A stretch of DNA of 64,000 nt from Trinickia mobilis (GTDB lineage: Bacteria; Pseudomonadota; Gammaproteobacteria; Burkholderiales; Burkholderiaceae), in contig NZ_JAFLRF010000018.1 of the NCBI RefSeq assembly GCF_017315705.1, positions 61,133 to 125,132 on the forward strand, in the 5' to 3' direction. The notes under the pieces were generated by a model. It saw only the letters and a list, made by a program, of their open reading frames with translations, did not search any database and had not been told where the DNA came from. Position numbers and translations under genes: made by a program. This document shows, in pieces, positions 9,148-16,912 of this stretch (its first letter is position 1; every line of letters begins with the position of its first letter).

Positions 9148-9894
9148 CTAAGGCCGGCGCAGGGTGAGCGAATCCGCGGCGCGCATCAGGCCGTGCGTGT
9201 CGGCGTTGCCGGCCAGCACGTAGCGCTGGTGGTGTGCGGACCAGGTGAGGAGCCGCAGCGTGCCGGCGCGGTGCGCCATCCATTGCCGTTGGCCCGAGGC
9301 CATCAGCGAAGCGGCTGTCAGCAGCACGACGGGCTTGCCGTCGGCGTTGACGTACACGAATTCCGCCGCCCGCGAGAACGGGCCGAGCTGCACGAGCTTT
9401 TTCGCCGCGAAGCGCAAACCCACGGAGCCGAGGTCCGGTGCCGGCTCGCCGTCCACCGTGGCGAGCGCGGGATTGGCGGCGCTTGCCTCGGGGTCGGACG
9501 CCCGCGTCAACGCCATGACGGCGGCGTTGTCGAGTGCCTGCGGGGAGACTTCGATCGCCGCGATCCAGCCGCTCGCCGTCAAGAGGGCGACAAGCAGGGC
9601 GAGCAAGGCTCGCACTGCGGCGAGGTTGCCGAGCTGCGCGAATCGACGCCGCAGTGCGGCGTGCCACGGCGAGCGCGGCAAGCTTGACGGTGAAGTCTCG
9701 CCCGATCGGCCGAACGTGTGCTTGAGCTGCGCGTTGAGCCTGCCGTAGAACGCAACCCGCCGTGCCTCGCCGGGCTGGCTTTCCAGATAGTCGTGCAGAT
9801 GCGCGGCGCGATCCGGCGTGAGGAAACCGTCGGCATAAGCGAGGATGTCCCGTTCGGAAAGCGGCGTGTGTTCGGGTGGATGGGTCGGTGCCAT
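9148..9894 (-). CDS. Second anti-sigma-like membrane protein
   Basis: 248 aa with the same plan as the anti-sigma at 7665-8492: N-terminal helix LSERDILAYADGFLTPDRAAHLHDYLES, a membrane helix around 88-110 (AVRALLALLVALLTASGWIAAI) and a periplasmic domain with similar blocks (FVYVNADGKPVVLL versus FMYRNAKDERVTLC). It has its own copy of the GGAATAA/GTGTTTG promoter and lies upstream of the sigma gene, which is therefore bracketed by two anti-sigma paralogues. It could be a second brake, a sensor of another signal or a partner of the first. Confidence 0.75.
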   Translation of the reverse strand: MAPTHPPEHTPLSERDILAYADGFLTPDRAAHLHDYLESQPGEARRVAFYGRLNAQLKHTFGRSGETSPSSLPRSPWHAALRRRFAQLGNLAAVRALLALLVALLTASGWIAAIEVSPQALDNAAVMALTRASDPEASAANPALATVDGEPAPDLGSVGLRFAAKKLVQLGPFSRAAEFVYVNADGKPVVLLTAASLMASGQRQWMAHRAGTLRLLTWSAHHQRYVLAGNADTHGLMRAADSLTLRRP

Positions 9895-9935
9895 GGTGTC
9901 GTGTCGGGTTCAGGCGAGTCACGCCTCTTGACCGG

Positions 9936-9962
9936 CAAACACGAAAAATCCGGGTTTATTCC
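9936..9962 (-). promoter_or_regulatory. ECF promoter upstream of second anti-sigma gene
   Basis: GGAATAA-N13-GTGTTTG read leftward, about 40 bases before the ATG at 9894. Box sequences and spacing are identical to 9071-9097 and 10024-10050. Confidence 0.75.
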
Positions 9963-10023
9963 ATCGAAACGACGTTTTCGAATCGGCGTCGAGTGCTCCT
10001 CGAGGAAAGCGAGCCGCAAGCGC

Positions 10024-10050
10024 GGAATAAGCGGACCCAAACGGTGTTTG
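10024..10050 (+). promoter_or_regulatory. ECF promoter of the peroxidase operon
   Basis: GGAATAA-N13-GTGTTTG read rightward, with the GTG start of the peroxidase 37 bases further on. It forms a back-to-back pair with 9936-9962, so one sigma factor would drive both directions. Confidence 0.75.
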
Positions 10051-10086
10051 CCCGCATGAAGACTCGATCCAAGCCAAGGAGCCGCC

Positions 10087-11181
10087 GTGACCCAGCCATC
10101 GTCCTCACCTCCGTCCCCCCGATGCGTGCCGTGCCGGCTTGCCGCCATCGGCGCGGTCGTCGCCGCGCTCGGCGGCGGCTTCGCTTATGTCGCCGGCTGG
10201 CTGACGCCCGCCCGCCTGACGACCTCGCGCATCGTCAACCAATTGCAAGCCGACGCCGGCCTGCATCCCGGCTACCGGCGCAACCATGCGAAGGGCGTCT
10301 GCGTCTCGGGCTACTTCGCCAGCAACGGCAACGGCGCCGCGGTCTCGCGCGCGGCCGTGTTCGAGCCCGGCGTGGCCACCCCCGTGATCGGCCGCTTCGC
10401 CATTCCCGGCGGCAATCCCTATGCACCCGACAACAGCGTGCCCGTTCGGAGCATGGCGTTGATGTTCAAGCTGCACGACGGCGAGCAATGGCGCACCGGC
10501 ATGAACTCGACGGCGTTGTTCGCGGTCCATACGCCGCTGCAGTTTTTTCGGCAGCTTCTCGCGTCGAGGCCCGATCCGGCGACGGGCAAGCCGGACCCGC
10601 AGCGTCTGAAGGCGTTCTTCGCGGCCAATCCCGAGACGCAGCCGTTTCTCGCGTGGGTGAAGGCGAATCCGCCGTCATCGAGCTTCGCGAACGCCGCGTA
10701 CTACAGCATCAACGCGTTCCGCTTCACCGACGCCGACGGGCAAACGCGGGCGGTGCGCTGGGCGATGCGGCCCGAGACACCCTATGCGCCGCTCAGCGCG
10801 CAAGAGAAAGGCGAGAAGAACTTTCTCGCCGACGAACTCAGTCAACGGCTGCAAGCAAGCGGCAGCTTGCGCTGGCATCTGATCCTGACCGTCGCCGCGC
10901 CCGGCGACCCGACCGACGACGCAACCCGGCAATGGCCCGCCGATCGCCGGCAGATCGACGCCGGCACGCTCGTCATCGATCACGAGTCATCGCAGGAGGA
11001 AGGCTTGTGCCGCGACGTCAATTTCGACCCGACCATCCTGCCCGACGGGATCCGCCCGTCGGACGATCCGCTGTTGGCGGCGCGCTCTGCCGCGTACGCG
11101 CTGTCGTTCGACCGCCGCACGCATGAAGAAGCGGCGCAGCCGAATCATCCGAACCCGACCTCGAACGGAGACCATTCATGA
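10087..11181 (+). CDS. Catalase-related peroxidase, membrane-anchored
   Basis: 364 aa of the short catalase-like heme peroxidase family. An N-terminal membrane helix (LAAIGAVVAALGGGFAYVAGW) places the enzyme in the periplasm. The catalase core is visible: GYRRNHAKGVCVSGYF (distal His region), AAVFEPGVATPVIGRFAIPGG, VRSMALMFKL, then FANAAYYSINAFRF. GTG start with AAGGAG five bases before. It is shorter than classical catalases, as expected for peroxidase-type members. The gene is followed directly by a cytochrome b561, a probable electron donor, and preceded by an ECF promoter. Confidence 0.88.
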   Translation: MTQPSSSPPSPRCVPCRLAAIGAVVAALGGGFAYVAGWLTPARLTTSRIVNQLQADAGLHPGYRRNHAKGVCVSGYFASNGNGAAVSRAAVFEPGVATPVIGRFAIPGGNPYAPDNSVPVRSMALMFKLHDGEQWRTGMNSTALFAVHTPLQFFRQLLASRPDPATGKPDPQRLKAFFAANPETQPFLAWVKANPPSSSFANAAYYSINAFRFTDADGQTRAVRWAMRPETPYAPLSAQEKGEKNFLADELSQRLQASGSLRWHLILTVAAPGDPTDDATRQWPADRRQIDAGTLVIDHESSQEEGLCRDVNFDPTILPDGIRPSDDPLLAARSAAYALSFDRRTHEEAAQPNHPNPTSNGDHS

Positions 11182-11215
11182 ACGGCCCCCACGCTCACTA
11201 CCGTTCGCTGGGGGC
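11179..11215 (+). repeat. REP-like intergenic element starting at a stop codon, copy 1
   Basis: From the peroxidase stop codon TGA: GAACGGCCCCCACGCTCACT and then TACCGTTCGCTG, shared with 42931-42962 apart from two base changes. GCCCCC and GGGGGC 19 bases apart can pair into a stem. Both copies begin exactly at the stop codon of the upstream gene of a co-directional pair. Confidence 0.65.
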
Positions 11216-11218
11216 ATC

Positions 11219-11764
11219 ATGACCCCCGCGCAATCGCATTTCAGTCCGCTCGCGCGGCTGCTCCATTGGACGATGGCCATCGCGATTCTCGCGATGCTGT
11301 TCGTCGGCGTCGGGATGGTCGCCACCGTATCGCGGGCGCACAGCGTGTTGCTCGCGATTCACCGGCCGCTCGGCATCGCGCTGCTGGTGCTGGTGGTGAT
11401 CCGCATCTTCGTGCGGATCCAGCGAGGCGCGCCGCCGCTGCCTGCGGACCTGCCGGCGCCGCAGCAGTTCGCCGCGAAGGCCTCGCATCTCGTGCTGTAC
11501 GCGCTGATGGCGGCAATGCCGCTGATCGGCTGGTCGATGCTGTCGGCCGGGGGCTTTCCGGTGACGCTGTTCGGCGCGCTGCATCTGCCGCCGATCGTGC
11601 CGCACGACGTGAGACTCTATGCGCTGCTGCGCGAACTGCATACCTACCTTGCGTTCGCGCTCTTCGCGACGGTGCTGATGCATCTGGCCGCTGCGCTGTT
11701 CCATGGGCTGATCCGGCGCGACGGCGTGCTCGCGAGCATGACGGGGTATGCGGCGCGGCGGTGA
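11219..11764 (+). CDS. Cytochrome b561
   Basis: 181 aa, four membrane helices: RLLHWTMAIAILAMLFVGVGM, HRPLGIALLVLVVIRIFVR, LVLYALMAAMPLIGWSML and TYLAFALFATVLMHLAAALFHGLIR. Conserved His residues (LLHW, AIHRPLG, ELHTY, LMHLAAALFH) are the likely heme b ligands. ATG at 11219 has a G-rich run upstream. It follows the catalase-related peroxidase 37 bases downstream; such pairs are thought to pass quinol-derived electrons to the periplasmic peroxidase. Confidence 0.88.
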   Translation: MTPAQSHFSPLARLLHWTMAIAILAMLFVGVGMVATVSRAHSVLLAIHRPLGIALLVLVVIRIFVRIQRGAPPLPADLPAPQQFAAKASHLVLYALMAAMPLIGWSMLSAGGFPVTLFGALHLPPIVPHDVRLYALLRELHTYLAFALFATVLMHLAAALFHGLIRRDGVLASMTGYAARR

Positions 11765-11770
11765 CGCGCC

Positions 11771-13129
11771 TCACGAATCCGCGGTGGGAATGAGCACGGT
11801 GACGGACAGCCCCGCTTGCGCCGGCTCGTCCGCATAGGCGAGGCGAACGTCTGCGCCGAGGCGGTCCGCGATGGTCTTGACGATCGAGAGACCCAGGCCC
11901 GAGCCCACTTCGCCGCTGCCGAGCACGCGATAGAACGGATCGAAGACGCGCTCGCGCTCCGCCGCCGGAATGCCCGGTCCCGAATCCTTGATCTCCAGAA
12001 CGGCGCGGCGATCGCGCGCCGTCACCGAAAGGTCGATGCGCCCGCGCTCAGGCGTATAGCGTATGGCGTTATCGACGAGATTCCTGACGACCGCGATCAG
12101 GTCCACTTCGTTGACGAGAACGCGGGCATCGTTCTCGCCCTCCACGCCGATATCGATGCGCTTGGCCTCGGCGAGCGGCATGAGATCTTCGAGCACGCGC
12201 CGGTAGACGCGCAGCACCGAAACGGGCGCGCCCGGCGATTCCGGCGTGGACTGCGCGCGCGCGAGCGTCAGCAATTGGTCGAGCAGACTGCGTCCGCGCT
12301 CGATGCCTTTGCGCAATACGGTCAAGCGTTCGCGCGCTTGCGCCGACATCGGCGCCTCGGCGAGCCGTTCGGCTTGCAGCGACAGCGCCGTCAACGGAGA
12401 ACGAAGCTCATGCGCCGCGTCGGCAACGAAACGGCGCTGCGCCTCCATCGCTTGGTCGATGCGTCCGAGCAATCGATTGATGGCCACGACGAACGGCCGC
12501 ACTTCCGACGGCAGGTGTCCTTCGTTCACCGGGTGAAGTTCGCGCTCGCCGCGCCGGTCGATGTCGGCGGCCAACGACGCGATCGGCCGGAACATCTTGC
12601 GCACGAGATTGGCTGTGACCAGCAGCAGGACGGGCACCAGAATCAGAAACGGCATGACGGTGCGCAGCGCGCCGTCGCGCGCGATTTCGTCGCGAAAGCC
12701 GGTCTCCTGCGCGAACGCGACGCGTTCGCCTGTCGCCATCGTCTTGACGAGCACGCGGAACGGCTCGCCGCGGATCTTGAGCGTATGCATGCCGTCGGGC
12801 ACGCCGAGCGGGATCGGCAAGGCGTCCGAGGCATTGCCGCCGCGCTGAGCCGCGCTGTTTTCGATCAGGTATTGGACGACGACGCGCGATTCTTCATCGC
12901 TGTGTTCCGCGCGCCCGCGGTCCCCCAGATGCGGGAGCGGCATGTGCTGCCGATCGAACAGGGCCGCGACTTGCCGCAACACGTCGTCTTGCAGCTCGTG
13001 GGCTTCGTCGAACGCCGTCGCGAACGAAATGATGCCCGCCACGATCGCGACAAGCAGAATCGCGAGCGAAAGCCCGAACGACAGCCTGAGCTGGACCGAC
13101 TCGCTCAGCCGCCTTTTGAAACCATCCAT
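11771..13129 (-). CDS. Sensor histidine kinase, QseC/TctE-like
   Basis: 452 aa. First membrane helix at about 17-39, a periplasmic loop of about 125 residues, second helix around 166-188 (VMPFLILVPVLLLVTANLV), HAMP, then the H-box DAAHELRSPLTAL with phosphorylated His240. The ATPase domain shows N-box VRNLVDNAIRYTP, G1 DSGPGIP and G2 GSGLGLSIV. The gene overlaps the preceding response regulator by 25 bp. The periplasmic signal is unknown. Confidence 0.9.
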   Translation of the reverse strand: MDGFKRRLSESVQLRLSFGLSLAILLVAIVAGIISFATAFDEAHELQDDVLRQVAALFDRQHMPLPHLGDRGRAEHSDEESRVVVQYLIENSAAQRGGNASDALPIPLGVPDGMHTLKIRGEPFRVLVKTMATGERVAFAQETGFRDEIARDGALRTVMPFLILVPVLLLVTANLVRKMFRPIASLAADIDRRGERELHPVNEGHLPSEVRPFVVAINRLLGRIDQAMEAQRRFVADAAHELRSPLTALSLQAERLAEAPMSAQARERLTVLRKGIERGRSLLDQLLTLARAQSTPESPGAPVSVLRVYRRVLEDLMPLAEAKRIDIGVEGENDARVLVNEVDLIAVVRNLVDNAIRYTPERGRIDLSVTARDRRAVLEIKDSGPGIPAAERERVFDPFYRVLGSGEVGSGLGLSIVKTIADRLGADVRLAYADEPAQAGLSVTVLIPTADS

Positions 13130-13770
13130 CCGACCCCCCGAACGTTCTTGATGATGTCGCTGCCGAGCTTGCGGCGCAGCGTATGGATCAGAAACTCGAC
13201 CGCGTTGCTCTCGACTTCCTCTCCCCAGCCGTAGATGCGGTCCTCGAGGTCGCGCCGCGACAGAATCGCGCCGGGGCGCACGAGCAGGGCTTGCAGCAAG
13301 GCGAACTCGCGGTTCGAGAGCTGCACGGCGTCGCCGCCCTCGACGACGGCTTGCCGCGTCGCCGGATCGAGCGATACCGTGCCGTTCGAGAGCACCGGTG
13401 TCGCGCTGCCGCCTTTGCGGCGGAGCACCGCGCGCATGCGCGCGAGCAGCTCGGCCATTTCGAAGGGCTTGAGGACGTAGTCGTCGGCGCCGCCGTCGAG
13501 GCCTCGCAGCCGGTCGTCGAGCCCGTCACGCGCGGTGATGATGAGCAACGGAACCGGATTGTCGTTCGCGCGAATCGATTCCAGCACTTGCTGGCCGTCC
13601 TTGCCCGGGAGACCCAGGTCGAGCAGGATCAGGTCGTAGTGCTGGACGCCAAGCGTGGTGAGCGCGGTTTGCCCGTTTTTCACCCAGTCCGCCGCGTACG
13701 AGGCGTCCTTCAGCGCCGAATGAATCGCCTCGCCGATCATCGGGTCGTCTTCGACCAGCAATACCCGCAT
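13105..13770 (-). CDS. OmpR-family response regulator, QseB/PmrA-like
   Basis: 221 aa. The receiver starts MRVLLVEDDPMIGEAI with the acidic pair, phospho-acceptor Asp51 in LILLDLGLPG, Thr in LLIITARDG and Lys in YVLKPFEMAEL. The winged-helix domain has REFALLQALLVRPGAILSR and ESNAVEFLIHTLRRKLG, the OmpR recognition-helix pattern. It is first in an operon with the kinase (25-bp overlap). Confidence 0.93.
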   Translation of the reverse strand: MRVLLVEDDPMIGEAIHSALKDASYAADWVKNGQTALTTLGVQHYDLILLDLGLPGKDGQQVLESIRANDNPVPLLIITARDGLDDRLRGLDGGADDYVLKPFEMAELLARMRAVLRRKGGSATPVLSNGTVSLDPATRQAVVEGGDAVQLSNREFALLQALLVRPGAILSRRDLEDRIYGWGEEVESNAVEFLIHTLRRKLGSDIIKNVRGVGWMVSKGG

Positions 13771-13823
13771 TGCGCCTTCCTCCGGTTGTGACGATGTTCG
13801 ATTTTAGGCTGGATATAGGCGCA

Positions 13824-14420
13824 TCAGCGGCGCACCCAGCCCAGCGCGATGAGCCTGCCAAACAGCAGCCGGTGGGCGCGGATGGCAAACCAGTAGGCGT
13901 GCGGCATCCACCGGCGCTGCGCGCAAGACACGAGCCACGCGCCGACGGCCGATACGAGCACGGCACCCGCCATATCGAGCGGGAAATGCACGCCGACGTA
14001 GATGCGCGCCCACGCAACCGGCAGTCCCAGCAGCGCCAGCGCAAGACCTGTCGCGCGCCGGCCGCGGTGCGTCGCAAGGCTGAAGGCGACCGACCAAAGC
14101 AACGTCAGGTGGTCGCTCGGAAACGAGGAATCCGGTGCATGTGCGACGAAATTGTGGCCCAAGCCCATCGCGAACGGACGAGGATGTTGCCATAACAAGG
14201 CGATGATCTGGTTGACGAACAACGCCGCCGCAGCGGATGCGGCGGCTTCCAGCATCATTTTCCGGGTCTCTTTGCTGCCTCGCAGCCATCCGACGGCCAC
14301 GATGGCGGGAACCGCCCAGATAGCGTATTCGGCGAAGAAAATGCCGAAGGCAAGCACGAAGGCGTTGGGATCCGCGGGAGCGTTGAGCAACAGAAACAGC
14401 GATTGATTCAGGTCTTCCAT
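13824..14420 (-). CDS. PAP2-family phosphatase, undecaprenyl-diphosphatase-like
   Basis: 198-aa polytopic membrane protein. The three acid-phosphatase motifs are visible: QHPRPFAMG, SSFPSDHLTLLW and ARIYVGVHFPLDMAG with catalytic His residues. Length and motif spacing match BcrC-type undecaprenyl-pyrophosphate phosphatases that recycle the cell-wall lipid carrier from the periplasmic side. No strong ribosome site precedes the ATG at 14420. It lies downstream of nothing on its strand and next to a two-component system that could control it, though no direct evidence is seen. Confidence 0.85.
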   Translation of the reverse strand: MEDLNQSLFLLLNAPADPNAFVLAFGIFFAEYAIWAVPAIVAVGWLRGSKETRKMMLEAAASAAAALFVNQIIALLWQHPRPFAMGLGHNFVAHAPDSSFPSDHLTLLWSVAFSLATHRGRRATGLALALLGLPVAWARIYVGVHFPLDMAGAVLVSAVGAWLVSCAQRRWMPHAYWFAIRAHRLLFGRLIALGWVRR

Positions 14421-14726
14421 AAGCGATTAGCCGTGCGGTTGCGAAAGCTTGCCGCGGCGATGCATCGTGCTTCTCCAATAGAGCGCGGGAAGTGGCGAGT
14501 TGGGGAGATTACCGCCGCAAACTTAGCGGTGACTGAGCGGGCGGAACGATCGCCGTGCGGGAACGTCAAGACGATCGGGTCGGCTATGACACGCAGACGG
14601 CGCGAATAGTGCCGCTAAGTGCCGCTGCGTCGGCCATTGGCCGGTACGAGCCAGTACGAAATCGACGTTCGATCCCACGAGGAATGGCAGGGTTCTTTCG
14701 TTTGGCGTCGGCGAAATCGGGTTTCC
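14421..14726. other. Intergenic region between PAP2 gene and toxin-antitoxin pair
   Basis: About 300 bp before the toxin-antitoxin promoter. It must contain the leftward promoter for the PAP2 gene. No RNA gene or repeat recognised. Confidence 0.45.
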
Positions 14727-14755
14727 TTGTGCTGGAATCGATGCAGTGCGATAAT
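14727..14755 (+). promoter_or_regulatory. Sigma-70 promoter of the toxin-antitoxin operon
   Basis: TTGTGC, 17 bases, GATAAT: a weak -35 and good -10 at ideal spacing, 31 bases before the antitoxin ATG. The operator at 14756-14773 begins right after the -10 box. Confidence 0.6.
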
Positions 14756-14773
14756 GCATCGCAATTGCGATGC
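14756..14773. promoter_or_regulatory. Perfect 18-bp palindrome, probable autorepression operator
   Basis: GCATCGCAATTGCGATGC equals its own reverse complement. It covers the expected transcription start, between the -10 box and the GAGGTG ribosome site of the antitoxin, the expected position for repression by an antitoxin dimer. Confidence 0.7.
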
Positions 14774-14785
14774 GCGAGGTGAAGC

Positions 14786-15064
14786 ATGAAAACCGCCACT
14801 TTTCCGGCAGTGCGAGTCGAGCCGGAACTACGAGAGGCAGCCGAGAATGTCTTGCTGGAAGGCGAAAGCCTGTCCGGCTTTGTCGAGCAATCGATACGCG
14901 AGAGTATTGCTCGGCGCACGCAGCGTAGTGAATTCATCGCGCGAGGGCTGGTGTCACGTAATCAAGCGCGGAAAAGCAACGACTATATTTCCGCCGAAGA
15001 CGTAGTGACCCGCCTCGAAAAACGGCTGAAAGCGGAGCAAGCGCGAGGCAAGGCTCGCCGATGA
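14786..15064 (+). CDS. Antitoxin of a ParE-type toxin-antitoxin pair
   Basis: 92 aa. The N-terminal half is ribbon-helix-helix-like: a short strand (KTATFPAVRVEPELREAAE), then EGESLSGFVEQSIRESIARR, for DNA binding. The charged helical C-terminus (SAEDVVTRLEKRLKAEQARG) would bind and mask the toxin. It resembles YlcI/YnfO-type antitoxins. Its stop overlaps the toxin start (ATGA). Confidence 0.82.
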   Translation: MKTATFPAVRVEPELREAAENVLLEGESLSGFVEQSIRESIARRTQRSEFIARGLVSRNQARKSNDYISAEDVVTRLEKRLKAEQARGKARR

Positions 15065-15369
15065 CGTATCGGGTTCGCTTTACGAGGGACGCCGCCGAAG
15101 ATCTTGAGCGCCTCTACGATTTCGTTCTTGAGCGCGACGAGCGCGACATGTTGCTTGCAGAGCGCGCACTTGCGGCGATTCGCGATGGCATTGCCACGCT
15201 CCGTACGTCGCCGTTTACTTGCCGGAAGGCCCGCGAGGACATGCCGCTATTGCGCGAGCTAATCATTCCCTTTGGTCGAACGGGGTACGTGGCTCTGTTT
15301 GAGATCGACGATAGCGACACGGTGACCGTGCTGGCTGTGCGGCATCAGCTGGAAGACGACTATTACTGA
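15061..15369 (+). CDS. RelE/ParE-family toxin
   Basis: 102 aa. The RelE/ParE fold pattern is clear: YRVRFTRDAAEDLERLYDFV at the N-terminus, LAAIRDGIATLRTSPFTCRK in the middle and a C-terminal strand TVTVLAVRHQLEDDYY. The arrangement and the Arg/His pair near the end favour the ParE subgroup (gyrase-directed) over ribosome-dependent RelE, but this is inference. Coupled to the antitoxin by a 4-bp overlap. Confidence 0.85.
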   Translation: MTYRVRFTRDAAEDLERLYDFVLERDERDMLLAERALAAIRDGIATLRTSPFTCRKAREDMPLLRELIIPFGRTGYVALFEIDDSDTVTVLAVRHQLEDDYY

Positions 15370-15394
15370 CACCTCGTCAGCGGCGAGCGTTGGC

Positions 15395-16855
15395 TCACCC
15401 ATTCCCCCGCATGACCTTAGCCAGCCTCTTGAGTGCGGCATCGATTTCCTCCGCACTCATCCCGCCATAGCCGAATAGAAGCCCTTGCTTTGCCGGCTGG
15501 CTTGCGTAGAACGCCGAGATTCCATAAAGACCGATCGACGCCTCGGCCGCGGCCGCGATCAGCGGGCCTTCTTCGATTCCGTCTTTCAGCAGGGCCGACA
15601 TGTGTATCCCGGCGGCCGGGACCAACGGTTCGAGCCAACGCGCAAGCTCGCCGCTCAGATGCGCGACGAGGACGCTGCGCCGCGCCTCGTATTGCTTGCG
15701 GATGCGCCGCAGATGCCGGGCGAAATCGCCGTCGAGCATGAAGCGCGCAAGCGCGGTCTGCGTGAGCGTCGCCGTGTGCCAGTCGCCGATCTGCTTGGCC
15801 TTTTGCAGCGCCGGATTCAGCGAGCGGGGCGGTATCGCGTAGCCGACCCGCAGTTCGGGAAAGATCGTCTTCGAGAAGGTCCCGACATACGCGACGAGAC
15901 CCGTGCGATCGAGACTCTTCAGCGACTCCATCGGCCGGCCTTCGAAGCGGAACTCGCTGTCGTAGTCGTCTTCGATGATCACCGCGCGGCGCCGCTGCGC
16001 CCATTCGAGCAGTTCGACGCGCCGCTCGAGAGCCATCGGCATGCCGAGCGGAAATTGATGCGCCGGGGTGACGTAGACAAGCCGCGCATCTTTCGGCAGG
16101 TCTGCCACGACGAGGCCTTGCGCATCGACGCGCACGCCCGCGACTTTCGCACCGAGCGCGGCAAATGCGGCTCGCGCGGGCGGGTACCCCGGATCTTCGA
16201 CGGCGGCGACGTCGCCCGGTTTGATGCACACGCGCGCCAGCAGATCGAGCGCCTGCTGCGCGCCTTGCGTGACGATCACGTCCTGCCAGTTGCACGCGAC
16301 GGCGCGGCTGAACGCGACATAGCGTGCGATGGCGAGGCGCAATTCCTGCTCGCCCGCCGGGTCGCGATAGTTGCCGCGGCTCGTTGCTTGAATCCGCAGT
16401 GCGTGATTGAAAGCGCGGCGCCAGGCGTCGAATGGGAATTGGGTTTTGTCGGTGACGCCACCGAGAAAATCGAACCGCAGCGCCGGCCGGGGCACCGGCA
16501 TCGACAGCGATTCCGGCACGTCCGACCACACCGGCTGGACGTCGAGCAGCAGGTCGTCCGCATCGGCGATGGGCGCGCGAGCCGCCGCCTCCTGCGCGTT
16601 TTGCGGTACGCGCGTGAGGCCATCGGCCACGAACGTGCCGTCGCCGGCGTGAGTGCGCAGATAGCCCTCGGCGATCAAGCGCTCGAAGACTTCCAGCGTG
16701 GTCTTGCGCGATACGCCGAGCTGCTTGGCAAGCTCGCGCGTCGACGGCAGGCGTTGCCCGCCGGCCAGCCGTCCGTCGACGATGCCGGCCCGCAATTGCC
16801 GGTAGATCTGGCCCGTCAGGTCCTGACGTCCGTGAAGGCGGATCGGCATGTCCAT
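15395..16855 (-). CDS. MocR-type GntR/aminotransferase regulator
   Basis: 486 aa. GntR winged helix at residues 8-75 (GQIYRQLRAGIVDGRLAGGQ, RLPSTRELAKQLGVSRKTTLEVFERL, GYLRTHAGDGTFV). The aminotransferase domain has VTQGAQQALDLLARV, VEDPGYPPAR, YVTPAHQFPLGMPM, IIEDDYDSEFRF and YVGTFSKTIFPELRVGY with the PLP lysine. It follows the MFS transporter gene by 57 bp on the same strand and may control that transporter or be co-transcribed with it. Confidence 0.9.
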   Translation of the reverse strand: MDMPIRLHGRQDLTGQIYRQLRAGIVDGRLAGGQRLPSTRELAKQLGVSRKTTLEVFERLIAEGYLRTHAGDGTFVADGLTRVPQNAQEAAARAPIADADDLLLDVQPVWSDVPESLSMPVPRPALRFDFLGGVTDKTQFPFDAWRRAFNHALRIQATSRGNYRDPAGEQELRLAIARYVAFSRAVACNWQDVIVTQGAQQALDLLARVCIKPGDVAAVEDPGYPPARAAFAALGAKVAGVRVDAQGLVVADLPKDARLVYVTPAHQFPLGMPMALERRVELLEWAQRRRAVIIEDDYDSEFRFEGRPMESLKSLDRTGLVAYVGTFSKTIFPELRVGYAIPPRSLNPALQKAKQIGDWHTATLTQTALARFMLDGDFARHLRRIRKQYEARRSVLVAHLSGELARWLEPLVPAAGIHMSALLKDGIEEGPLIAAAAEASIGLYGISAFYASQPAKQGLLFGYGGMSAEEIDAALKRLAKVMRGNG

Positions 16856-16912
16856 GGCAGCGATGACGTGAACTCGCAGGAGGGGCCGTCCTCTGGCATA
16901 TCGGCGGTTCGA

